DNA of 47,567 nucleotides from Synergistaceae bacterium. Lineage in GTDB: Bacteria; Synergistota; Synergistia; Synergistales; Synergistaceae. The number at the start of each line of letters is the position of its first letter. The first letter of the stretch is position 1. Positions 26,202 to 35,002 of the stretch are shown one piece after another. The notes below the pieces were generated by a model. The model searched no databases and was not told where the DNA came from. It saw only the letters and a list, made by a program, of their open reading frames with translations. The position numbers and the translations under genes are program-made. The DNA lies in contig JAISRE010000103.1 in NCBI GenBank assembly GCA_031273805.1, forward strand, positions 1 to 47,567, given 5' to 3'.

Positions 26202-27883
26202 CTTCGGCACAGAAAACAGTGGTTTTATCCCTGATATTTACTTTGTTTTTTTGTATTCTTGTATCTCGGGCTGGCGCGGCGGAAACTGATTCAATTCAGT
26301 TGAACGCGGATAAGGTGTCGTATGAGGAGTCCACTGGTGTGGCCGTTGCGGAGGGCAATGTAAGGATAAACAACGAGGATTTCCGTGTTTTTGCTCCTTA
26401 TCTCGAATATGACAGCAACTCACAGCAGGTTACCGCGCTCTCCTCTCAGTCAGGCGGCGTCACCTTTATATCGGATGGTAAACGTCTGAGCGGAGAGAGG
26501 CTCGACTACAACATCGAGACAAGAAAGGGGATACTGACGCTGCCCAATGGCAAGATTGACTCCTTTTACGTTAAAGGCTCTGCCATTCGCGTCATGCCCG
26601 CAGAGGAGTTGGGCGGCAAAAAAAATTCGGCCGGCGACTCTGAGGAAATGTCGGCCGTCTGGAGCGAAGCGTCACTCACGACATGCAGCGATCCGCATCC
26701 GCACTACAGGCTGGAGGCCAAAGAGGTAACAGTAATTCCAGGCCGTAAGGCGATTATCAGACGACCGAAGGTATATCTTGGAGATACAATGATCTTCATA
26801 TATCCATTCGACTATACCATAAAATTTGGCTCAAATCAGAGAGGGAGAAATCACACTATTTTCCCGAAGTTGGGTTATGAATCTGATAAAGGGGCGGGCA
26901 TAGGCTTATCCGGTTCCATCGGATGGGACAGCGGGGAGATTGACATCGAGGCCATAGGCTGGAGTAAGGGTATCTGGGAGGGCGAAGCTCTTCTCACTCA
27001 GGAAATAGGCGCCGGATTATCGATCTATGGAGCTGTAAAACGCGAATATGACAAGGATCTGCGAGTCACCGAATGGCGTCCCAGATGGGGATTGGATTAC
27101 GAATATAATGAGTGGAAATTACGGGTCGGCTGGTCTGAGCGAGAATTGGTCAACATCGAAAAACGCGCTGGAGTCGACTCGAGGTATGTTGTCTGGAGAA
27201 AACCTGAGATCAATATACTCAGTCCGTGGTTCGAGGATGTTGCAGTTGAAGGCAGATACAGGTTTTTTGCGACATGGGGGCGCTATGAGGATGTTTCATC
27301 GCTCATCGGTCGTCAACAAATCACAAGAACTGGCGCAGGGGTACAGGTGTATCGCGATTTCGACGGCACATCGGAGAGATTCAGGCCCTTTTACAATTTG
27401 GTTTATTTGTATTACAGCTATGACGATCCTATCTTCGAGAATCAGCAGATATTGGATTCAGCGGTGGGCATGAGGTGGAAGATTGGAGAAATAGATCTGG
27501 AGACGGCGTACTTGCGCAGATGGACCTGGGGTGACTCTCCGATGCTATGGGACGACTACGACGAACGCGAGGAAATATATCAGGAGCTCAATTACACGAT
27601 ACCCACTAAATCGAAAGATCTATCTTGGAAGCTGGGGCTTCGCGCGGCCTATGACGTAAAAGAACGCGAATTGGCGGAACTGGTCTACAAGGTATCTTAT
27701 GATCAACACTGTCTGCTGTGGGAGGCAACGTTCAGGGATGACCGTGTTGGTGGTGATGATTGGTTCGGGCTTACTCTCACAATAAAAGAATACCCAAAAT
27801 CAGGAGTTCGCCTGACGGGAGCAGAGCTCTTCGATCCAGCGGAAGCTCCCGGTGAACTGGTCCCAAGCTATAATGAACGATGA
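26183..27883 (+). CDS. lptD: LptD/OstA-like outer-membrane protein
   Basis: A 566-residue protein with a signal peptide (about 1-32, ending GAA-ETD), an N-terminal OstA/LptA-like domain (about 38-130: SIQLNADKVSYEESTGVAVAEG...) and a C-terminal barrel region rich in alternating Tyr/Trp strands. The conserved Cys in LTTCSDPHPHYRLEAKEV and the late Cys in YDQHCLLWEATF match LptD landmarks and could form the disulphide. It is clearly shorter than proteobacterial LptD (about 780 residues), mainly in the barrel, which is usual in some diderm phyla. The TTG start has a strong GGGAGG sequence. The role is insertion of LPS in the outer leaflet. Confidence 0.82.
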   Translation: MLEDKVASAQKTVVLSLIFTLFFCILVSRAGAAETDSIQLNADKVSYEESTGVAVAEGNVRINNEDFRVFAPYLEYDSNSQQVTALSSQSGGVTFISDGKRLSGERLDYNIETRKGILTLPNGKIDSFYVKGSAIRVMPAEELGGKKNSAGDSEEMSAVWSEASLTTCSDPHPHYRLEAKEVTVIPGRKAIIRRPKVYLGDTMIFIYPFDYTIKFGSNQRGRNHTIFPKLGYESDKGAGIGLSGSIGWDSGEIDIEAIGWSKGIWEGEALLTQEIGAGLSIYGAVKREYDKDLRVTEWRPRWGLDYEYNEWKLRVGWSERELVNIEKRAGVDSRYVVWRKPEINILSPWFEDVAVEGRYRFFATWGRYEDVSSLIGRQQITRTGAGVQVYRDFDGTSERFRPFYNLVYLYYSYDDPIFENQQILDSAVGMRWKIGEIDLETAYLRRWTWGDSPMLWDDYDEREEIYQELNYTIPTKSKDLSWKLGLRAAYDVKERELAELVYKVSYDQHCLLWEATFRDDRVGGDDWFGLTLTIKEYPKSGVRLTGAELFDPAEAPGELVPSYNER

Positions 27884-27910
27884 TTTTATTTTTTGCGGAC
27901 TATGCGTATC

Positions 27911-28408
27911 CTAGCGCTGAGCGGATATCTCGACTATCTTGAGCCGCCTTATGCCCTTCGGGACACGCACCGAAACTTCATCACCGATTGACTTTCCTAT
28001 GACAGCCTTTCCCACCGGACTCGATACGGATATCTTATTTTCTTTGGGGTCGGACTCCTCGGTTCCCACCAGCATGTAGGTGTATGACGTCTCTTTGTCC
28101 AGATCCTGAATGATTATCGTAGTTCCGAGATTTGCGTGACTAGTGTCGATGTCGTCGAAGTCCACGATCTTTGCCTTGTTAAGCTTGTACTCGAGTCGGC
28201 TTATGCGTCCTTCTAGCTTTTCCTGCTCCTCTTTGGCAGCGTGATATTCAGCGTTCTCGCTCAAGTCGCCGAACGCGCGAGCCTCCTCCAATTTGTTAGC
28301 AATTTCGAGCCGCTTGTCCGTGCGAAGCAGTGTGAGCTCATTTTTTAGTTTGTCGTACCCACTTCGCGTCATTATCTCCATATCAGAACTATTCTTTGGT
28401 GCAGCCAT
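27911..28408 (-). CDS. greA: Transcription elongation factor GreA
   Basis: A 165-residue GreA that rescues backtracked RNA polymerase by stimulating transcript cleavage. The N-terminal coiled coil (about 15-85) carries the tip acidic residues in FGDLSENAEYHAAKEEQ. The C-terminal FKBP-like domain contains VSSPVGKAVIGKSIGDEVSVRVPKG. It is the only core gene on the minus strand and is convergent with the lptD-like gene, 27 bases apart. Its leader contains a hairpin and U run described separately. Confidence 0.97.
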   Translation of the reverse strand: MAAPKNSSDMEIMTRSGYDKLKNELTLLRTDKRLEIANKLEEARAFGDLSENAEYHAAKEEQEKLEGRISRLEYKLNKAKIVDFDDIDTSHANLGTTIIIQDLDKETSYTYMLVGTEESDPKENKISVSSPVGKAVIGKSIGDEVSVRVPKGIRRLKIVEISAQR

Positions 28409-28429
28409 TCAAACCACATCCCGCCTATT

Positions 28430-28457
28430 AAAAAAACTGAACCCGGTGTACGGGTTC
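28430..28457 (-). terminator. Hairpin plus U run in the greA leader (possible attenuator)
   Basis: On the minus strand GAACCCG-TACAC-CGGGTTC (28457-28439) is followed by AG and seven Ts, ending about 22 bases before the greA ATG. It begins about four bases after the predicted transcription start, so transcripts would be terminated or read through before greA. No other minus-strand gene lies upstream that would need a terminator. Confidence 0.7.
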
Positions 28458-28467
28458 GCACTTGGGT

Positions 28468-28497
28468 ATTTTACCAGAAGTATGGATATAATGTAAA
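28468..28497 (-). promoter_or_regulatory. Promoter of greA
   Basis: On the minus strand TTTACA (28497-28492), an 18-base spacer and TAAAAT (28473-28468), with an extended -10 TGG just before it. The start of transcription would be near 28461. Confidence 0.65.
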
Positions 28498-28647
28498 TGT
28501 TGTGATCGAGAAGTTGCGCGCCTCTGAGTATGGGAAGTCCTCAAACGCGCAGTCGAATACCTGACACGGTGAAAATTTGTCATCTTTCGGGAGTTGTTCG
28601 GCTCAGATTTGAAAGCGGTCTGTGCGTCGGGAATCCCGCTTCATTGA
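28498..28647. other. Intergenic region between divergent greA and the exported-protein gene
   Basis: About 300 bases lie between greA and the next + strand gene. Apart from the two promoters and the greA leader hairpin, I see nothing coding here. Confidence 0.55.
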
Positions 28648-28667
28648 TGGTATAATTGAGTTATAAT
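28648..28667 (+). promoter_or_regulatory. Candidate extended -10 promoter
   Basis: TGG followed by TATAAT (28651-28656) forms an extended -10; a second TATAAT sits at 28662-28667. No good -35 is visible. It is placed about 50 bases before the exported-protein gene. Confidence 0.5.
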
Positions 28668-28710
28668 TGCCGTTCAGGGAAGCAAAAACAAAAATCAGGA
28701 GGCGTTTTGT

Positions 28711-29424
28711 GTGAAAAAGTCTTTTTTAGGACTAGAAATGCGCAGGGTTGCCGCTCCTTTCGGGATGTTTTTTTTATATTGTTTTATCATTTTGGCAACA
28801 GGGGGCATGTACCCAGTATTTGCGGCGCAAACAACTCAAACACCTGGCGACGATAGGTACACGCATGTTTTCGGCACGGCGGATTTCATGATGAATCGAG
28901 ATGGAGTCAAGGAGGAGATTCCCGTAAACGGGCACTACAGGATAACGCCCAGACTGCCTGATTTAGGCGTGTTAACGCACTTTCAGGTGCCGGAGCGCGC
29001 GCAGGCGCACTCGAAGTGGTCCGTCACGGCATCGGTTATGGCCTCGGAGGGTCCGGCGGCCGGGGTTGCGATATGGAGCGGCAGCAAGGGCTATGTTCTC
29101 TCGTTTTACCCCGATGGGAGGGGTTATATGAGGATGTACCAGGGGAGAAGTATCTCCTGGAATCAGGATATCGATGTGCGGGGTTTTATTCTCCCGGCTG
29201 ACATAACCCTGGATAGGGACGCAAACGGAAGCGTACTCGGCAAGGTAAACGGAGTTATTGTGGCAGCCAGATTGCTCGATGTAAATCTGAAGAGTCCTGT
29301 CAAGGACAAGATCACCACGGTCTCGTTTGCCACGCACTCGACAAAGGAGAAACCAGGCGTTTCCGCGACGTACGGTACGCTTCATGTCGAAGGATGGAGC
29401 GCAGGGAGCACTGGTGTTTTTTGA
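28711..29424 (+). CDS. Exported protein of unknown function
   Basis: A 237-residue protein. A hydrophobic stretch (about 15-37, ending PVFAA) is a signal peptide. The mature domain looks like a beta-sandwich of the concanavalin/LamG type, with alternating strands such as HSKWSVTASVMASEGPAAGV, KGYVLSFYPDGRGYMRMYQG, NGSVLGKVNGVIVAARLLDVNL and VSFATHS. The pattern of a refractory beta core with a G-Y-V-L-S-F-Y-P-D-G strand is often seen in carbohydrate-binding domains, but no ligand can be assigned. GTG at 28711 has AGGAGG eight bases upstream. Confidence 0.75.
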   Translation: MKKSFLGLEMRRVAAPFGMFFLYCFIILATGGMYPVFAAQTTQTPGDDRYTHVFGTADFMMNRDGVKEEIPVNGHYRITPRLPDLGVLTHFQVPERAQAHSKWSVTASVMASEGPAAGVAIWSGSKGYVLSFYPDGRGYMRMYQGRSISWNQDIDVRGFILPADITLDRDANGSVLGKVNGVIVAARLLDVNLKSPVKDKITTVSFATHSTKEKPGVSATYGTLHVEGWSAGSTGVF

Positions 29425-29441
29425 TATCTGATTATACCGCG

Positions 29442-29471
29442 TTGTCTGCTTGCAGGCAGGCGTGTTATATT
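29442..29471 (+). promoter_or_regulatory. Candidate promoter of ilvD
   Basis: TTGTCT (29442-29447), an 18-base spacer and TATATT (29466-29471) in the short gap before ilvD. Confidence 0.5.
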
Positions 29472-29499
29472 ATAAAAAATGCACGGGAGCTGGTAGTGA

Positions 29500-31173
29500 A
29501 TGGGGCAGGAGAACAGCGTCAGGGTTAAAAAAGGAATAGAACGGGCGCCGCACAGGTCGCTGCTTTACGCAAACGGATTTTCCGACTGGGAGATAGAGCG
29601 TCCCTGGATTGGCGTTGTCAACGCTTATAGCGCCATCGTGCCGGGGCACAACCATCTGGGGACTCTGGCGCAGGCGGTGAAAAGCGGAGTCTACGCAGCC
29701 GGAGGGCTTCCGATAGAGTTCCCCACTATCGGGGTTTGCGACGGCATTGCCATGAATCACAGGGGGATGAAGTTTTCTCTCCCCAGCCGCGAGCTTGTGA
29801 AGGACACCATTGAGGTTATGACCGAGGCTCATGGTTTCGACGCGCTTGTGATGGTTACGAATTGCGACAAGATAATTCCGGGTATGGCGATGTCCGCTCT
29901 CTCTCTCAACATACCGACGATAATTCTTTCCGGCGGTCCGATGCTGCCGGGAAACTATCGCGGAAAGAGGTCAGACCTCTCCAATATATTCGAGGGAGTC
30001 GGCAAATATATAGCGGGGGATATGAACGAAGAGGACATGGCGGAGTTGGAGCGCTCGGTATGTCCCACCTGCGGCTCATGCGCCGGCATGTTCACGGCCA
30101 ACACGATGAACTGTGTAATGGAGGCGTTGGGCTTGGCTCTGCCGGGAAACGGGACAATACCTGCCGTCTATTCGGAGCGCGTCAGGCTCGCAAAGGACGC
30201 GGGCAGGGCCATAATGCTGCTTGTCGAAAAAAATATCAGGCCGAGGGATATAGTGACGAGAGAGGCCGTGAACAACGCGCTTGCGGTAGACGTTGCAATG
30301 GGGGGATCGACGAATACGTGTCTTCACATTCCAGCTATAGCTCACCACGCCGGGTTTGACCTTCCTCTGTCTCACATAGACGAGATAAGCCGCAGGACAC
30401 CGCACCTGTGCAGCATGAGTCCTGGCGGAGAGCATTATATCGTCGATCTCCATCACGCAGGGGGAATACCGGCGCTGATGTCGCGTCTTGCGGAGCGTAA
30501 TCTCATCTCCATGACGCCTATAACCGCAACAGGACAGAGTGTCGGAGAGAACTTGAGAGGTGTTCGGGTCAGTGATGAGACTGTAATCAGAACGCTGGAC
30601 GCCCCTGTGCACTCTGAGGGAGGGCTTGCCGTGCTTTCGGGCAATATTGCCCCAGGCGGTTGCGTCGTCAAACAGAGCGCGGTCAGGCCGGAGATGATGA
30701 AACATGAGGGTCCGGCAAGGGTCTTTGACGGCGAGGAGGAGGCTTTCAGGGCTATTTCCGACAGAAAGATCAAACCCGGGGATGTCCTGGTCATCATCAA
30801 CGAGGGGCCCAGGGGCGGCCCCGGGATGAGGGAGATGCTGCTTCCCACTGCGGCGCTTGCGGGGTTGGGGCTGGATTCCACTGTCGCTCTGATTACTGAT
30901 GGGAGGTTCTCCGGGGCTTCGCGAGGCGCGTCAATAGGACATGTGTCCCCAGAGGCGGCGTCTGGCGGCCCGATAGGGCTCGTCAAAGAGGGGGACATCA
31001 TTGAAATTGACATAGCGGGCCGCAGCATTCAACTGAAGGTATCTGAAAGTGAAATGGCCTCCAGAGCCCTGGAAAACAGGCCATCGCTCAAACCAACGGG
31101 CAGCTCTTTTCTGGATCGCTACAGGAAGTTCGTGTCATCAGGCGCGGATGGAGCTGTTTTTAAGGAGCTGTAA
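29500..31173 (+). CDS. ilvD: Dihydroxy-acid dehydratase
   Basis: Dehydrates 2,3-dihydroxy-isovalerate and -methylvalerate in valine and isoleucine synthesis. The 557-residue length is normal. Cluster cysteines are in [11 protein letters not shown] and [18 protein letters not shown]. The N-terminal motif is [12 protein letters not shown], without the extra cysteine seen in plant-type enzymes and like E. coli IlvD, suggesting an oxygen-labile [4Fe-4S] enzyme. [19 protein letters not shown] in the C-terminal part is the second family signature. No other branched-chain amino acid genes are nearby, so ilvD is an orphan here. Confidence 0.96.
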   Translation: MGQENSVRVKKGIERAPHRSLLYANGFSDWEIERPWIGVVNAYSAIVPGHNHLGTLAQAVKSGVYAAGGLPIEFPTIGVCDGIAMNHRGMKFSLPSRELVKDTIEVMTEAHGFDALVMVTNCDKIIPGMAMSALSLNIPTIILSGGPMLPGNYRGKRSDLSNIFEGVGKYIAGDMNEEDMAELERSVCPTCGSCAGMFTANTMNCVMEALGLALPGNGTIPAVYSERVRLAKDAGRAIMLLVEKNIRPRDIVTREAVNNALAVDVAMGGSTNTCLHIPAIAHHAGFDLPLSHIDEISRRTPHLCSMSPGGEHYIVDLHHAGGIPALMSRLAERNLISMTPITATGQSVGENLRGVRVSDETVIRTLDAPVHSEGGLAVLSGNIAPGGCVVKQSAVRPEMMKHEGPARVFDGEEEAFRAISDRKIKPGDVLVIINEGPRGGPGMREMLLPTAALAGLGLDSTVALITDGRFSGASRGASIGHVSPEAASGGPIGLVKEGDIIEIDIAGRSIQLKVSESEMASRALENRPSLKPTGSSFLDRYRKFVSSGADGAVFKEL

Positions 31174-31185
31174 TGGAGGAAGCAC

Positions 31186-32238
31186 ATGGAAGAGAAAATA
31201 AGAAAACCCAGTGTAATTGAGACGTGCGTCGTGGTGCTGACCATTCTGGCTGTCGGGTTTGTGCTGAGCAAGGCCGCGCGGGTGATCATACCCTTCACCT
31301 TTGCCTTCATTCTGACACTGTTCATAGCCCCTATTATCAAGGCCGGCGAGCCTCATAAGATACCGCCCTTTGTGATGATTCTTCTGGTGTTGGCGTGTTT
31401 TATCGCCATATTCCTGCCGACCGGCATCTTAATAAGTACCCGCATGGAGAGCCTTATCTCGATTCTACCCGGTTACTACGCCAGGTTGGTCAGTATTGGG
31501 CAGTCGGTGCTCGAGAGCTACCAGGTCCCAAAGGAGTTCTGGGTGACTATAAACTGGACCAACACAGTTGGCAGATACCTCTCCAACATGACCGGCTTCA
31601 TGCTGAGCTGGCTGGGGACACTGGTGATGGTCATGGTGTTCCTCATATTCATGCTTCTCGAATCTCCATACATAGACAATCGCGTCAGAATGGCGTTCAA
31701 GGGCGAAAACGGGGAGAAGATATCGTCCGTGGCCGATAAGATAGTGCGTCAGATATCGAAATACCTCAGGACCCTTACGATGATCAGTCTGGCGACCGGG
31801 TTTTTTGTCTGGCTGGCTCTTTACATGTTGGGAGTTGACTTTGCACTGCCCTGGGGGATACTGGCGTTCTTCCTGAACTTTATACCCACCTTGGGGTCCA
31901 TAGCGGCCTCGATACCGCCCATATTGATAGCCATAGTTCAGTTTTACCCCGATATGATTCCGGCCGTGCTGACCTTTTTGGCCCTGATTGCGATTCAGTT
32001 CACGATCGGAAATATACTGACGCCGAAGATTATGGGAGACGCTCTGGACTTGAGCCCGATTGTCATACTTATTTCACTGATGTTCTGGGGCATAATATGG
32101 GGGATATCCGGCGCTCTGATCTCTGTGCCGATTACTGCCATGATAAAGATAATCTGCGAGAATATAAAACCGCTCAACTTTATGGCGGTTTTGATGAGCT
32201 CAGCAAAAACCGGCAGGCACGCGGAGGAGGAACATTGA
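31186..32238 (+). CDS. AI-2E/PerM-family membrane protein
   Basis: A 350-residue polytopic protein with about seven or eight helices: a pair at 10-45, one at 60-85, one near 145-165, then a block of helices from 205 to 335. The C-terminal PIVILISLMFWGIIWGISG...LISVPITAMIKII is the family signature. Relatives are annotated as autoinducer-2 exporters or Na+/H+ antiporter-like proteins; neither function can be decided from sequence. The stop overlaps the acpS start by one base. Confidence 0.88.
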   Translation: MEEKIRKPSVIETCVVVLTILAVGFVLSKAARVIIPFTFAFILTLFIAPIIKAGEPHKIPPFVMILLVLACFIAIFLPTGILISTRMESLISILPGYYARLVSIGQSVLESYQVPKEFWVTINWTNTVGRYLSNMTGFMLSWLGTLVMVMVFLIFMLLESPYIDNRVRMAFKGENGEKISSVADKIVRQISKYLRTLTMISLATGFFVWLALYMLGVDFALPWGILAFFLNFIPTLGSIAASIPPILIAIVQFYPDMIPAVLTFLALIAIQFTIGNILTPKIMGDALDLSPIVILISLMFWGIIWGISGALISVPITAMIKIICENIKPLNFMAVLMSSAKTGRHAEEEH

Positions 32239-32603
32239 TGATAGCCGGCGTAGGAACTGACCTATGCCTGATATCCAGGATGAAAAAAGCCGTCCGCAGC
32301 GATCACTTCGTGCGGAGGGTCTTCTCCAGGGAGGAAATAGATTACGCCAACTCGCGCGGCGAGCCCGAGAGGCATTACGCCAGCTCGTTTGCCGCAAAGG
32401 AGGCATTTGCAAAGGCGTCCGGGTTGGGGTTATTCGGCATGGGCACGGATATGTCGTGGGTTCGCCGGACGGATAACGGTCCACTGCTCATTTACAGGGA
32501 TGAGTTGAAGGCAAAGCTCGACGACATGGGAGTGAACAGGTGCTGGCTGTCCCTGGCTCACGACGGCGACTACGCAATGGCGTTTGTCGTCCTGGAGAGA
32601 TAG
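32238..32603 (+). CDS. acpS: Holo-[acyl-carrier-protein] synthase
   Basis: Transfers the phosphopantetheine group of CoA to acyl carrier protein. The 121-residue length is normal for AcpS. GVGTDLC near the N-terminus supplies the Mg2+-binding Asp, and FAAKEAFAKASG supplies the conserved Glu and Lys. The ATG overlaps the preceding stop as ATGA and has GGAGGAGG seven bases upstream. It is directly followed by nnr, a pairing common in bacteria. Confidence 0.95.
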   Translation: MIAGVGTDLCLISRMKKAVRSDHFVRRVFSREEIDYANSRGEPERHYASSFAAKEAFAKASGLGLFGMGTDMSWVRRTDNGPLLIYRDELKAKLDDMGVNRCWLSLAHDGDYAMAFVVLER

Positions 32604-32605
32604 TT

Positions 32606-34117
32606 GTGAGACGCTATTACTCCTCCTCGGATATCAGGGAGTCCGATCTGATTGCTTCGAATATACTGGGGGCGCCTGGCGTCGTTCTGATGGAAAATGC
32701 GGGTTTGAGGGCGTCTGACGCCATTATCTCGCGTTACGGCGCCGCAAAAAATTTCCTGGTGCTCTGCGGTCCGGGCAACAATGGGGGAGACGGTTTTGTC
32801 GTCGCGAGACATCTCGACCTGAATGGCAGGGCTGTAACCGTCATTGCCACTCAGCTTGTGAGCGAGTATAAGAACGATGCGGCAATAGCCGCCGTATCCG
32901 CTGAAAAAGCAGAGATACCTATAAAATGTTCCAGAGACCTGGAGGACTATGACATTGCCTCGTACATCTCCGAAGCCGATGTTGTAATAGACGCGATGCT
33001 GGGAACCGGGTCGAGCGGCAAACCGCGCGGAGAGGTCAGCCGGCTTATAACGCTCTGCTCCAATGCCGCTCATTTAGCGGCGCTTGACATACCGAGCGGA
33101 GTCGAACCTGACACAGGAGAGGTTCCTGATGCGGCTGTGAACGCTGAGATGACTGTCACATTCCTCGCTGAAAAACCGGGACTTGCCATTGCTCCGGGCG
33201 CATACCACTCCGGGGTCTCCACAGTCGCCTCCATAGGGGTTCGGCAGAACTTGGTTCTGGCGCGGGACCCCCTGTTAACTGGTTACGACAGATCAGACAT
33301 TCCCGCAATTGCTCCCGTGGTTCGGCCTGATATCCACAAGGGCTCGAGAGGAGCTTTATTGATAGTTGGAGGTTCTGCCAACTTCAGAGGGGCCCCTGTT
33401 TTGACCGCTCTATCAGCACTCAGGGCGGGTTGCGGATTGGTCTTTTTAGCGATCCCGGAGATGTTGGTGGAATCCGCGAGCGCTCTGGCGCCTGAAGCTA
33501 TCTTTATCCCGCTCCCTCAGAGAAATGGAAGTATCCGCTGCAAAACATTCGAACGCGCGATATCCCCCTGGCTTGACAGGTGCGACGCGCTTGTGGTTGG
33601 CCCTGGACTCAGCAGAAGCACGGACGCGCTGAGTATCGCAAATTATCTCTACAGAGAATGGAACAAGCCTATCTTACTGGACGCAGACGCGCTGAGAGTT
33701 CGTTATGAGGCGCGCAGGGAGAATGCGATTATAACTCCGCACGCGGGAGAGGCCGCATTTATACTTGGAGTGCAGCCGGATGAAATCGAAAGAAGGAGAA
33801 TGGCGTCCTGCGATTCGCTTGTAGAGAGGTTTGGCACGGTACTCCTCAAGGGTCCCCATACGCTCATAGCCGATTTCAAAGAGAGGCGGGTTATACTTGA
33901 AGGAGGTCCTGAGCTGGCGGTTCCAGGTTCAGGAGACGTGCTCTCCGGGATTATAGGGGCCAATCTGGCTGCGGGAGTCTCGCTGATCGACGCCGCGACG
34001 CTTGGCGTTTTGACTCATGCCGTATCCGGCGGCAAGATTGCGTCATCTCGAGGGCCGAACGGCGTCTTGGCTCGTGAGATAGCTGACTGTGCCGGGAGTG
34101 GATATACCGGGGGGTGA
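32606..34117 (+). CDS. nnr: Bifunctional NAD(P)H-hydrate epimerase / ADP-dependent dehydratase
   Basis: Repairs hydrated NADH and NADPH. The protein has 503 residues with the N-terminal YjeF_N epimerase domain (about 1-215; CGPGNNGGDGFVVARHL near residue 50) and the C-terminal ribokinase-like dehydratase domain (about 225-500; ITPHAGEAAFIL and the catalytic VPGSGDVLSGIIG). The GTG at 32606 follows a GGAGAG and begins immediately after acpS; a TTG 22 codons upstream would lie inside acpS and is rejected. Confidence 0.95.
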   Translation: MRRYYSSSDIRESDLIASNILGAPGVVLMENAGLRASDAIISRYGAAKNFLVLCGPGNNGGDGFVVARHLDLNGRAVTVIATQLVSEYKNDAAIAAVSAEKAEIPIKCSRDLEDYDIASYISEADVVIDAMLGTGSSGKPRGEVSRLITLCSNAAHLAALDIPSGVEPDTGEVPDAAVNAEMTVTFLAEKPGLAIAPGAYHSGVSTVASIGVRQNLVLARDPLLTGYDRSDIPAIAPVVRPDIHKGSRGALLIVGGSANFRGAPVLTALSALRAGCGLVFLAIPEMLVESASALAPEAIFIPLPQRNGSIRCKTFERAISPWLDRCDALVVGPGLSRSTDALSIANYLYREWNKPILLDADALRVRYEARRENAIITPHAGEAAFILGVQPDEIERRRMASCDSLVERFGTVLLKGPHTLIADFKERRVILEGGPELAVPGSGDVLSGIIGANLAAGVSLIDAATLGVLTHAVSGGKIASSRGPNGVLAREIADCAGSGYTGG

Positions 34118-34121
34118 ACAC

Positions 34122-34349
34122 ATGTACTACATGAAAGATAGACTGGAGAGACGCGGTAAGGGCGAATCGCGCCAAACAAAAGCGAAAGGCCACCGCTTCA
34201 CATTTTTCAGCTTCATCGCAATGGCGCTCTTTCTGATCTTGTTCAAGGCTGTAAATCCTCAAATGCAACTGCGCTCCATCCTCATTCCGTTCGGTTGTGT
34301 GCTGCTGGCGTGCCTCATGATGATCTTTATGGCGAGGAGGAAGGGATGA
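34122..34349 (+). CDS. Small two-helix membrane protein
   Basis: A 75-residue protein: a basic N-terminus (RLERRGKGESRQTKAKGHR), two hydrophobic helices (about 27-44 and 51-70) and a short basic tail. A GGGGGG-type Shine-Dalgarno sequence lies upstream of the ATG, and the stop overlaps the tsaE start as ATGA. Composition and coupling make it a real gene. No family is recognised. Confidence 0.7.
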   Translation: MYYMKDRLERRGKGESRQTKAKGHRFTFFSFIAMALFLILFKAVNPQMQLRSILIPFGCVLLACLMMIFMARRKG

Positions 34350-35002
34350 CGCCCTGTTTTCCTGCCTCCCGAACGGGTGGAAGCAGTGATATATTTTGCG
34401 GATTTCCCGTGATTCATAGCGAGAGTCCGTCGCACACAGAACTCATCGGCGGAGTGCTTGCGGGCAGCGCATACGGCGGCCTGCTGATTGTGCTGAGCGG
34501 AGACCTGGGCGCCGGTAAAACTGCCCTGGTTCGCGCGATAGGGCAAGCTCTGGGGGTGAGTGACATAAAAAGTCCGACTTTTGCGATAGAGTCCGTTCAT
34601 AGTCTGCCGGGACGCGGTTTTAAGCTGGTTCATGCCGATCTTTACAGGCTGGATGCTGTGAATGACGGTTCTGAGACTGCGCTTCAGCTGGAGGAATACC
34701 TCTCCGAAACAGGCGGCAGATCTCTGTTGCTGGTTGAGTGGGGGGAACGATGGGAGAATTCACAGACCACCGACAGATGGGATGTAATTATCACTCAGCC
34801 ACGCGAGGCGGACGACGAGCTTACATCGCGTCGGGATATAGAGATAACCGCATACGGCATGGAGGCTATTTCTAAGATGGCGCTCGCGCACGCGGCTATT
34901 TTGGACATTGCTGCAAGTTCATCCGCGCCGGCGATCATATCTCATTCCAGGGTATTGAAGGACGACGATATTGCAAATGACAGAGGCCCTTCATGCCATT
35001 GA
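34346..35002 (+). CDS. tsaE: tRNA threonylcarbamoyladenosine synthesis ATPase TsaE
   Basis: A P-loop protein needed with TsaB and TsaD to put t6A on position 37 of ANN-decoding tRNAs. Walker A is GDLGAGKT (about 51-58), followed by LGVSDIKSPTFAIES and HADLYRLD, both family motifs. At 218 residues it is longer than most TsaE (about 150-160). The extra ~50 residues at the C-terminus (Ala/Ile/Ser-rich) match nothing I recognise. It starts within the preceding stop and overlaps tsaB by ten bases. Confidence 0.92.
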   Translation: MTPCFPASRTGGSSDIFCGFPVIHSESPSHTELIGGVLAGSAYGGLLIVLSGDLGAGKTALVRAIGQALGVSDIKSPTFAIESVHSLPGRGFKLVHADLYRLDAVNDGSETALQLEEYLSETGGRSLLLVEWGERWENSQTTDRWDVIITQPREADDELTSRRDIEITAYGMEAISKMALAHAAILDIAASSSAPAIISHSRVLKDDDIANDRGPSCH

